Below are positions 56,068 through 64,000 of a stretch of 64,000 nt of DNA, piece by piece. Source of the stretch: Pantoea allii (GTDB lineage Bacteria; Pseudomonadota; Gammaproteobacteria; Enterobacterales; Enterobacteriaceae); assembly GCF_002307475.1 (NCBI RefSeq), contig NZ_NTMH01000032.1:124001-188000 (forward strand), given 5' to 3'. The notes under the pieces are model-generated. The model saw nothing but the letters and a program-made list of their open reading frames with translations. It had not been told where the DNA came from and did not search any database. The position numbers and the translations under genes were made by a program. Each line of letters begins with the position of its first letter. Positions within the stretch are counted from its first letter, which is position 1.

Positions 56068-56768
56068 ATCACGCGATGCGGCAAAAGACGTTGGGAAATA
56101 ACAGGCTGCTGATTCGCTAACATTACAACTGAGTAACCTAAACCAATCCTCACTCACCCGCCGTTCCTGCCTTTACTCAACCTGCATCCTGATTATACTG
56201 AGCGCGGATTCATTCAGGCATCGTGGCATCTGTATGATTATCCCGATGAGCTAACGCTTTCATGGCGGTGTTGCTTACCGGAAACGCCGGCATCAGTTCA
56301 GCTGGCGATAATTGCCCTTCGGGTCAGTCAGCCATCCATAAGACGATGAGGACCAGGGTCATGTTACTGTTCAAAAACGCGCTATTCCCTCCCCCCGACT
56401 GGCACGTGCCATCGCTGTAAAACGCCTGCTTTCTGTAGTAGCAATGCTTGCGTCGGTAACAAGGCTAAACCGGCTACTGTCGCAGATTTTTAGCGGAAAG
56501 CGTGCTGGTAAGCCTCAGGCCAAACCTTGCACACGAAGGTGATTTACAGCAAATCGTCAGCCAGACATGCTCATCCTTTGATGGAACATTGATAAAGAGC
56601 CGTTCAGACGCGCGCATGATAAAGATTATCCTGCCTGCCGTTGAAATATGAGGTTAAGGGTAGCTGCATTTCGCTATGGATTAGCGGGACAAGACCTCAC
56701 CGCGTGATATCAGTTTTCCACATTGAATGTTGTGATTAATCGTCATCCTGATGACAAGGAAGCGCCTC
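56068..56768. other. 700-bp intergenic stretch with a start-less open frame
   Basis: No supported gene. On the plus strand a 70-codon frame without a start (56137-56349) reads coding-like residues (YTERGFIQASWHLYDYPDEL), perhaps a decayed gene; its family is not recognised. The remainder has stops in every frame. Confidence 0.4.
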
Positions 56769-56864
56769 ATGAATCGTTCACCTGAAAACGCGATTGCGTT
56801 AATTTTTCTTTTAATCGGCCTCACCGTCATGGTGCTGGGTATTTGGCAAATTCTGATGCAGTGA
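56769..56864 (+). CDS. Tiny membrane protein, 31 aa
   Basis: MNRSPENAIALIFLLIGLTV and on to WQILMQ: one membrane segment (residues about 7-28) with a short polar front. AAGGA lies 8-9 bases upstream. A second tiny membrane gene starts 9 bases later. Such peptides are often subunits or regulators of larger membrane complexes. No family recognised; real by the ribosome site and paired arrangement. Confidence 0.55.
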   Translation: MNRSPENAIALIFLLIGLTVMVLGIWQILMQ

Positions 56865-56873
56865 GGTAGCGCT

Positions 56874-56960
56874 ATGCGTAAATTTACGCTCGACCAGATT
56901 TTTATTCAGGTGGTTGCTATCGCGGTCGTCATTATCCTGCTTACCATCGTGATTCGTTAA
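56874..56960 (+). CDS. Tiny membrane protein, 28 aa
   Basis: MRKFTLDQIFIQVVAIAVVI and then ILLTIVIR. One membrane segment preceded by a short basic and polar region. GAGGTAG lies 6-8 bases upstream. It follows the 31-aa gene and is probably on the same transcript. Function unknown. Confidence 0.5.
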   Translation: MRKFTLDQIFIQVVAIAVVIILLTIVIR

Positions 56961-57163
56961 TTCATGCGTGGCCAGACAATACCCACATCTGGCCATTTCC
57001 ACATCACACAGTAACCGACGCCCAAAAAAACCTGCTTTTATAATCTCGCTCAACTCATCCTTGCCATTTCTGCATTACCGTCTGACGGCTGATAATGACA
57101 GCGTCAACAGCCTTTTATATTTCTCAACACCTGGCTTTTCTCTTAACTTAACCGGGAATAATT

Positions 57164-58198
57164 ATGAATCTATGCCACAATTTTTTAATGGGTGGACTGG
57201 CAGCGATAATGACGATGGGAGGTGCAATGGCGACAGAACATCATGATCTGACGGGTTACCGTGAGGGCGCAAAGGTGATTCAGGTAAAACCCGTACGTAA
57301 CCAGATCGATTCCCTCAACGGCGTCGTCTATTCACAAGTCACCACTCTGCGATCGGTCAGGCAGCTGCATATGTCGCTTCTGGTGCCACGGACGCAGGCG
57401 TTAAAGCCCGCTATCATTTATTTTCCGGGCGGCGGTTTTACCAGTGCCGATCACGATAAGTTTATTCAGATGCGTATGGCGCTGGCAGAGTCTGGTTTTG
57501 TTGTGGCGGCTGCAGAGTATCGGGTCGTACCTGATACCTTCCCGGCGCCGGTGGTGGATGGTAAAGCGGCGGTCCGCTACCTGCGACAGCATGCCGAGGA
57601 TTACGGCATTGACCCTGAACGCATTGGTGTTTTAGGCGACTCGGCAGGCGGTTGGCTGGCACAAATGCTCGGCACCACCCAGGGGGAAACGTCATTCGAT
57701 CGCGGCGATTTCACCGATAAATCCTCCGATGTCCAGGCGGTCGCAACCTTATACGGTATATCCGATCTCCTGAATATTGGCGAAGGGTACGCCGATGACA
57801 TTCAAAAGGTTCATCAGTCTCCCGCCGTGACCGAGGCGCTACTGGTGCATGGCGCGGCTTTCCGTGACTTTGCTGGCGCAAGTATCATGGACGATACGAC
57901 TAAAGCACGTCACGCCAGCCCGATGGGGCATTTGAGTAACCCTAAACCGCCCTTCCTGATTATGCACGGTGATAACGATTCGCTGGTATCGCCCCATCAA
58001 AGTGCACAGTTATTTGATGCCCTTAAAAAGGCGGGCGAGAAGGTAGACTACGTCGTCGTAAAAGGTGCAGAGCATGGTGACCTGGTTTGGTATCAGCCTG
58101 CCGTGATCGATGAGGTTGTGAACTGGTTTACCCGTGAACTCAAGCCAGAAACTGGCGCAGTAACTGATACATCTACCGATCCAAACAGCACGCTTTGA
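57164..58198 (+). CDS. Exported alpha/beta hydrolase (esterase/lipase-like)
   Basis: 344 aa with a signal peptide (about 1-23, ending GGAMA). HSL-like oxyanion stretch YFPGGGFTSADHDKF, nucleophile in VLGDSAGGW (Ser160), then Asp272 (MHGDNDSLVSP) and His304 (GAEHGDLV) complete the triad. It probably cuts an ester or acyl group in the periplasm. It converges on the dehydrogenase gene. Substrate unknown. Confidence 0.88.
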   Translation: MNLCHNFLMGGLAAIMTMGGAMATEHHDLTGYREGAKVIQVKPVRNQIDSLNGVVYSQVTTLRSVRQLHMSLLVPRTQALKPAIIYFPGGGFTSADHDKFIQMRMALAESGFVVAAAEYRVVPDTFPAPVVDGKAAVRYLRQHAEDYGIDPERIGVLGDSAGGWLAQMLGTTQGETSFDRGDFTDKSSDVQAVATLYGISDLLNIGEGYADDIQKVHQSPAVTEALLVHGAAFRDFAGASIMDDTTKARHASPMGHLSNPKPPFLIMHGDNDSLVSPHQSAQLFDALKKAGEKVDYVVVKGAEHGDLVWYQPAVIDEVVNWFTRELKPETGAVTDTSTDPNSTL

Positions 58199-58202
58199 CG
58201 CA

Positions 58203-58231
58203 CAGGCAAGCCACTCAACGTGGCCTGCCTG
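58203..58231. terminator. Hairpin between convergent genes
   Basis: CAGGC-AA-GCCAC, loop TCAAC, GTGGC-CT-GCCTG: a near-perfect stem 4 bases after the hydrolase stop and 14 before the dehydrogenase stop. Probably a shared terminator though T runs are lacking. Confidence 0.5.
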
Positions 58232-58244
58232 GCAGAGGGGCAAT

Positions 58245-59717
58245 TTAGCCTGAACAACGCTGCGTAACCGACATGGCTACCGCCTCTTTCGCCCCTTTAT
58301 CCAGCAGAAGCAGATAGGCAGCGGTTATCTGCTTCACAAAGTACGCATTATTTGGCAGCGCCTCACCAAAAATGGCGTCCAGATTTAATAACGCTTTGAC
58401 TCTCGGCTCGCCTTCGGCACTGGATTCTACAGCCGCTTTTAACACCGGCAGGAGCGGATCGCTCACGTCAATGGCTTTTTCCTGCTCATCGACGCCTGAG
58501 ACATAGCGTATCCAACCAGCAATTCCCAGGGCAAGCAGGTCAAAATCACTTTCGTTCCTGAGATGCCAGCGAACGGAGTCAAGCCAACGCTGAGGCAGTT
58601 TTTGGCTACCGTCCATGGCAATCTGCCAGGTGCGGTGCTTCAGGGCGTGATTATCATAGCGCTCAATCAGCAGGTCAGCGTAACGGGCAAGATCAACGCC
58701 CTGCACGTTTAGCGTGGGTGCCTGTTCTTCCAGCATCAATGTCCGGGCCGCAAGACGAAAGTATTGATCTTGCATACAGTCACAAATATGTTCATAGCCT
58801 GCCAGATAACCCAAATACGCCAGAAATGAATGACTGCCGTTCAGCATACGTAACTTCATTTCTTCATAAGGCACAACGTCCTTAACTAATTCTGCCCCGG
58901 CCTTTTCCCACGCCGGCCGTCCTGCGACAAAGTTATCCTCTATTACCCACTGCCTGAAGGGCTCACAGGCTACCGCCACCGGATCCTCAACCCCGATCAC
59001 CTGTGCGATTTTTTGCAAACTTTCCTGTGTCACCGCGGGCACAATACGATCCACCATAGTGGAAGGGAACGTGACGTGCTGTTCGATCCAGCTTGCCAGT
59101 TCGGGCGCTCTTTTCCGGGCGTAGGCGCAAACCACGTTGTTGATCACCCGACCATTCTCAGGAATGTTATCACACGACATTACGCTGAATGCAGGCAGTC
59201 CCGCCGCTCTGCGCCGGGCCAACGCCTCGACGATGATGCCGGGTGCGGAAAGCGGTTGATGGGGCTGCTGTAAATCAGACAGGATGAGGGGATGATCAAA
59301 CATCAATTCACCGCTAGCTGGCGAATGGCAGTAGCCTTTTTCGGTGATGGTTAACGACACAATGGCGATCTGTGGCTGACACATTGCGTCAAGTACGGCT
59401 TCAATGCCATCAACCTGCGCGTGCAGTGCTTGCCTGACGACGCCCACAACCCTTCCTGTCCATGCATTCGAGGACATCTCCGCCACGGTATAAAGAAAGT
59501 CCTGATGCTTAAGGTCGGCAATCTGCTGTTCTCCCCCTATCAAATTGACTTCGATATAGCCCCAGTCACTACCCTGTTCGGCAGCAAGGATATCCGCATA
59601 GACGGCCTGGTGAGCACGGTGGAAGGCACCACATCCGAGATGCACGATTCGCGGAATCAGTTTATGACGATCCCATTGGGGAACGGTGGCGTTAGCCCGG
59701 CGTAATTTATTTGGCAT
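58245..59717 (-). CDS. Mannitol/fructuronate dehydrogenase-family oxidoreductase (YeiQ/UxuB-like)
   Basis: 490 aa of the long-chain mannitol dehydrogenase family. Front [20 protein letters not shown] (NAD+ binding), then [31 protein letters not shown] and the catalytic segment [20 protein letters not shown] with Lys, Asn and His. Closest to the E. coli YeiQ type, with UxuB (fructuronate reductase) a near relative. It likely oxidises or reduces a sugar acid or polyol in the cytosol. No sugar-use partners are adjacent. The start and ATG at 59717 are normal. Confidence 0.88.
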   Translation of the reverse strand: MPNKLRRANATVPQWDRHKLIPRIVHLGCGAFHRAHQAVYADILAAEQGSDWGYIEVNLIGGEQQIADLKHQDFLYTVAEMSSNAWTGRVVGVVRQALHAQVDGIEAVLDAMCQPQIAIVSLTITEKGYCHSPASGELMFDHPLILSDLQQPHQPLSAPGIIVEALARRRAAGLPAFSVMSCDNIPENGRVINNVVCAYARKRAPELASWIEQHVTFPSTMVDRIVPAVTQESLQKIAQVIGVEDPVAVACEPFRQWVIEDNFVAGRPAWEKAGAELVKDVVPYEEMKLRMLNGSHSFLAYLGYLAGYEHICDCMQDQYFRLAARTLMLEEQAPTLNVQGVDLARYADLLIERYDNHALKHRTWQIAMDGSQKLPQRWLDSVRWHLRNESDFDLLALGIAGWIRYVSGVDEQEKAIDVSDPLLPVLKAAVESSAEGEPRVKALLNLDAIFGEALPNNAYFVKQITAAYLLLLDKGAKEAVAMSVTQRCSG

Positions 59718-60471
59718 TGTAATCTCTCTGTTAATTAATAATTTGGACTCGATTAATTTCTGGTTATTTTGCTGTTGAATAGATGTGTAATTTTCTGACT
59801 TAGCAACATAGTTAACATTCGTTATTATTAAAGTTAATGGGATGTATTAAATAAGTCATTCAGGAGTGGCATGAGAAGTGCGTTGATATGATCCCAGCCA
59901 TAACCTGGATCATAATAATTACCGCCTCAACACATGCGCCCACTACCATACCAGATGCAACGAATAAATGGTGATATGCGCCCAACAAATTGAGGTCACA
60001 CCTTTCGCATCGTTTTTATCAATCAAAATAAGTTAACAGGGCTAAATGATGGGTTAAGCTGACCCTATTCAGGCGATTACATTAATATTTACTTTTTAGC
60101 AGGAGGCGTTTTTCGATCACCCTTTTTCGGTCGGGTAAATCCTTTCGGAGTAAGATGCATTCTGCCCAGGGAAGTTAACAGATGATAAAGTACAGCCACA
60201 ATTGGCGAAGAGGACACATTAAATTAACATTGCGTCTGAGAACGCTGATTCAGGGACAAGCCGTGCATTAGAATGTTAATTACTTACTCCGCTAAATTAT
60301 TAACTTCATATTGTTAAATTTTTATAGCATGGATGTATGTCACATTTTTTAATTTTATTGTTTTTTTGAGACATCAATAGCATCAGGTAGCACTGATTCC
60401 TCAATGCGTCGTCGGGTTACAACGCATAATTTTACCTGTGTTCATGACATTCATGAACCCAGGAGGACATC
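59718..60471. other. 750-bp intergenic stretch
   Basis: Mostly AT-rich and non-coding. A candidate 42-codon frame on the minus strand, GTG at 60217 to TAA at 60089, encodes a basic peptide (SSSPIVAVLYHLLTSLGRMH and a Lys/Pro-rich tail); no ribosome site is seen, so I do not call it a gene. Confidence 0.4.
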
Positions 60472-60681
60472 ATGTGGAAATTGAATTCAGTGATTGATAT
60501 GCAAGGGACAAACCCTTACCTCGTATTTGTCAATAACGCGGGGGATACCCGGCTCCTACCCTGTAAAGATATTAGTCCCACTTCCTTAAGAACCATGAAT
60601 TTTTATGAACTCGAAAATTTCCTTTACGCTGAACAGGTAAAAAATACCAATAAGGCAGAAAAACTATCGACATTATCCTGA
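60472..60681 (+). CDS. Hypothetical 69-aa protein
   Basis: MWKLNSVIDMQGTNPYLVFV then NNAGDTRLLPCKDISPTSLR and NFYELENFLYAEQ. Strong AGGAGGAC ribosome site 5-6 bases upstream argues that it is real. Soluble, no signal or membrane segment; family not recognised. Stands alone, followed by 500 bases without a gene. Confidence 0.5.
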   Translation: MWKLNSVIDMQGTNPYLVFVNNAGDTRLLPCKDISPTSLRTMNFYELENFLYAEQVKNTNKAEKLSTLS

Positions 60682-61178
60682 CTTTTTCTGGCCCTCTGAT
60701 TGCTCTGTCTGAGGGCATTTCTTATTACAGCCCCTGGTTCATACGACTCTAACCTGGCATGTAGATGCGGTGGTGAAGAGATGAGTTTCTGGAGATTCAG
60801 GCAAGATTCCGTGCAACGTCGTTGATACAGCCGCAAAGTGTCACGCACTCACCCTGCTATCTGTTATCGCAATTCTGTCGATGACGCTGTTTGCGCTTTA
60901 GCCGCCGACGCAGTCTGAGCTTTCTCAGCACCCTCACCCTGAGCTTACGCCAAACGGTAACTGAGATGAGTGGCTGCTGAAGACTGAGCAGTGTCAAAAA
61001 CATCGCGTTAACGTCCTCTCGTTGCCGTTTGTCACCCCTCATCCGGCAAAGGGCAGCAGATTAAACGGACCGCGTTCGCGGTACAGGGTGACGATAAAAT
61101 CCCCCTCGCACGCCTGTTTGGCATCCATGACCGGCTAAGACTTTGCCCGGCCAGGCGCCTGTTTCCCGCACGTCTTAC
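60682..61178. other. Intergenic, no supported gene
   Basis: About 500 bases. An Arg-rich minus-strand frame (61042-60857) and another (60848-60624) lack ribosome sites and look like chance openings. Nothing else is seen. Confidence 0.5.
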
Positions 61179-62429
61179 TTAGCCAAACGAAGGTAGCCAT
61201 CGCAAGACATCAAGGATGACCGTCAGGTAGACGAGACTGCCTGCGGCTATCACCAGATTAAGAATCAGGTTATTACAAGGCGCTGTATAAGCTGCGGTTG
61301 GAAAACGCTTACGGGCCGCTTTGACCAGAACAGGGGGAAGGATGACACTCCAGATGGTAAATGCCAGCCCGGCATAGCCAATTGCGCGTATAAAGCCATC
61401 AGGCAGGAAGTAACAAACGGCCGCAGGAGGCAAATAAGTGACCAGTGCGGTCTTTAACCTGCCTGGACGGTCGTCAGAGAAATGAAAAAGATCGGCAATA
61501 TAATCGAAAAGTCCAAGCGTTGCGGCTAACAATGAACTGGCTACGGCAAAGTTACCAAAGAAGGTGAGAATAATATCCATATACTGATGGGTAAATAACC
61601 CACTCAGGGCGTCCACGAAGACGTCAATATTTCCCCCTTTGGCAATAATGGGTGGAAAGTCGGCGCGAGGGATATTTCCCATTGTGACGGCTAACCAGAA
61701 CAGATAAAGCAGCAGTGCGAAAGCGGAACCGATAAAAATCGAACGCGTGATATTCTTAACGCCTTGTGTGCCATATAACTTCACCAGGCTAGGTACGTTA
61801 CCGTGGAAACCGTAAGAAATAATACAGAAAGGCAGGGTCATTAAGACATAAGGCAGGTATTGCGTATCAGGCAGCGCCAGCGCGGGACTGTCGATCAGTT
61901 TGGCCCCGTCGACATGCCATACCAGACCGGAAAAAGTAGCAAAAAACGCCAGAAACTTACCGATAATGAGCACCGTTGTGATACGACCAACTAAAAGCGA
62001 ACTGTACCAGGCGATGCCCCCGACCAGCAGACTAACGATAACCACCGATAACCGGGCCGGAAGATGAAAATCGCTATATTTTTCCACTGTCTGGGACAGG
62101 ACAGCAGAGGAGCCAGAAATATAAGCATAAGTTAAAATATATAATACAAACCCGAATGCAATACCGACGACCCCATTCCATTTATGACCTAATAAGTCCT
62201 TGGTGAAGGTGTTAAAACTCGCGCCACCACCATAATGGAGGTTAACCTCGACCAGCATTAAACCGGTTAACAGCATCATTACCGCCACAACGATTAAAAT
62301 AACCGATGCTCCCGGAAACCATACGCCAGCCATAGCAACAGGAAGAGAGAACATTCCTCCACCGATAACGGTGGCAATGATAAGCATTGTTCCACTGAGC
62401 AAACCGGGTGTTGTTTTATTAATATCCAT
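61179..62429 (-). CDS. tutB: Aromatic amino acid permease, tyrosine transporter TutB-like
   Basis: 416 aa from the ATG at 62429 (MDINKTTPGLLSG; GGAG about 10 bases upstream; frame open to 62462). HAAAP-family permease with about 11 membrane segments and TVIGGGMFSLPVAMAGVWFP near the front. In Pantoea, tutB lies next to tpl and imports tyrosine for it; the same pairing is here (tpl 154 bases upstream on the same strand). TnaB or TyrP would be the other candidates, but the tpl neighbour decides. Confidence 0.85.
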   Translation of the reverse strand: MDINKTTPGLLSGTMLIIATVIGGGMFSLPVAMAGVWFPGASVILIVVAVMMLLTGLMLVEVNLHYGGGASFNTFTKDLLGHKWNGVVGIAFGFVLYILTYAYISGSSAVLSQTVEKYSDFHLPARLSVVIVSLLVGGIAWYSSLLVGRITTVLIIGKFLAFFATFSGLVWHVDGAKLIDSPALALPDTQYLPYVLMTLPFCIISYGFHGNVPSLVKLYGTQGVKNITRSIFIGSAFALLLYLFWLAVTMGNIPRADFPPIIAKGGNIDVFVDALSGLFTHQYMDIILTFFGNFAVASSLLAATLGLFDYIADLFHFSDDRPGRLKTALVTYLPPAAVCYFLPDGFIRAIGYAGLAFTIWSVILPPVLVKAARKRFPTAAYTAPCNNLILNLVIAAGSLVYLTVILDVLRWLPSFG

Positions 62430-62547
62430 GAAAAAATGCTCCTGTTGACTCTTTATTATCATTTTGGCGTCATTCTTGATGATGTGGATACTAAACTGTT
62501 AACAGCTGACCTGTCATTAAGGCAGGTCCGAAATAAAATCCTGTTTA

Positions 62548-62576
62548 TAAAAAACAGGCCCCTGTCAGGGGACCTG
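62548..62576 (-). terminator. Terminator-like hairpin between tpl and tutB
   Basis: On the minus strand, CAGGTCCCCTG-ACA-GGGGCCTG followed by TTTTTTA, just after the tpl stop. It would stop most transcripts from tpl, so tutB may need its own promoter or partial read-through. Confidence 0.7.
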
Positions 62577-62583
62577 AATCGTA

Positions 62584-63722
<1,139 letters not shown>

Positions 63723-63786
63723 GCTTAAACTTGACCTCCAAGTCCCAAAGGATCTTGGGAAGATCCCCCAGGGCTCAATAGCAAGC

Positions 63787-64000
63787 TTACCAGCTACCAT
63801 AAGGATACTTTTTCCCTTTGATAAACTCCTCGGTATCTTTTCCGTACTCATAGCCGTTAGAAAACCGCGTTATTCCTTTGCACATATCTAATTTGTCCCC
63901 TGAAACGGTTTTAAGGACTGACGGTTTGACGCGATAATTTGGCTCAGAACTAATCCCCTGCAACCAGACGGCGACTTTTCCCTCCGGAGCCAGACCAATT
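63787..64000 (-). CDS. DUF2931 family protein, C-terminal part (runs off the window)
   Basis: 70 codons visible, ending KGKKYPYGSW and a stop at 63787. The segment IGLAPEGKVAVWLQG followed by ITRFSNGYEYGKDTEEFI is typical of the DUF2931 family, often lipoproteins found near type VI secretion genes. It lies 65 bases inside the Tn3-type repeat, so it is probably cargo of the transposon inserted in tpl. Function unknown; the N-terminus is outside the window. Confidence 0.7.
   Translation of the reverse strand, partial: IGLAPEGKVAVWLQGISSEPNYRVKPSVLKTVSGDKLDMCKGITRFSNGYEYGKDTEEFIKGKKYPYGSW

Noticed and set aside
60857..61042. Arg-rich minus-strand open frame of 61 codons
   Set aside because: No ribosome site, odd composition and no neighbour logic; probably a chance open frame in GC-rich sequence.

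Overview
The window looks like chromosome of an enterobacterium (Enterobacterales; Erwiniaceae such as Pantoea, or Enterobacteriaceae such as Kosakonia, Citrobacter or Kluyvera). The evidence is a complete rut pyrimidine-degradation operon with rutR, a complete arnBCADTEF lipid A modification operon, tyrosine phenol-lyase with its tyrosine permease, ChrR, a secreted chorismate mutase, flagellar genes with sigma-28 promoters and an enterobacterial Hcp protein. No rRNA, tRNA or CRISPR array was seen. The species is not fixed by what I can read.

Layout. 1-2250: a leftward operon-like set of one Fe(II)/2-oxoglutarate oxygenase and two SAM methyltransferases, running off the left edge; probably an acquired specialised-metabolite locus. 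2785-4833: an IS3-family element broken by a second IS (IS407 group), abutting a 38-bp Tn3-type terminal repeat. 4949-11701: rutABCDEFG with divergent rutR and a sigma-54 type promoter. 11886-16312: an amino-acid-type ABC transporter, binding protein, XRE-cupin regulator and FAD oxidoreductase, which together look like uptake and oxidation of an amino acid or opine-like compound. 16527-18095: a KTSC protein and a RES-Xre toxin-antitoxin pair with a clear operator.

18217-21952 is a graveyard: a second 38-bp Tn3-type repeat with tnpA remains, a frameshifted STM2901-like gene with DUF1493, and fragments of IS407-group and IS4-family elements. 22365-25438 holds fliD and fliC on the same strand without fliS or fliT. 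25506-29680 holds housekeeping and accessory genes (ChrR, GNAT, MBL-fold, MarR, a deleted ClC channel, secreted chorismate mutase). Two methyl-accepting chemotaxis proteins (30260-32188 and 51724-53382) each have a sigma-28 promoter, tying them to the flagellar regulon. 32460-39813 is the arn operon.

40311-45072 is a second decayed, mosaic region: an hcp remnant, a duplicated monooxygenase fragment, a porin-like (MipA/OmpV) remnant with a run of ten C/G, the N-terminal part of a Tn3 transposase and the tail of its resolvase. It ends with an intact three-gene unit (230-aa protein, 66-aa membrane protein, Hcp) that is a candidate type VI effector, immunity and carrier set. 45263-51456 is a two-component system followed by an RND efflux pair. 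The rest holds a gamma-glutamylcyclotransferase-like protein, a DMT permease with divergent AraC regulator, two tiny membrane peptides, a secreted alpha/beta hydrolase, a YeiQ/UxuB-like dehydrogenase, the tyrosine permease and tyrosine phenol-lyase. The last is cut by a third Tn3-type terminal repeat at 63685, inside which a DUF2931 gene begins.

The best candidates for something little described are the oxygenase/methyltransferase operon at the left edge, the Hcp-linked pair at 43627-44522, and the repeated Tn3-type ends that bracket or break several of these loci.
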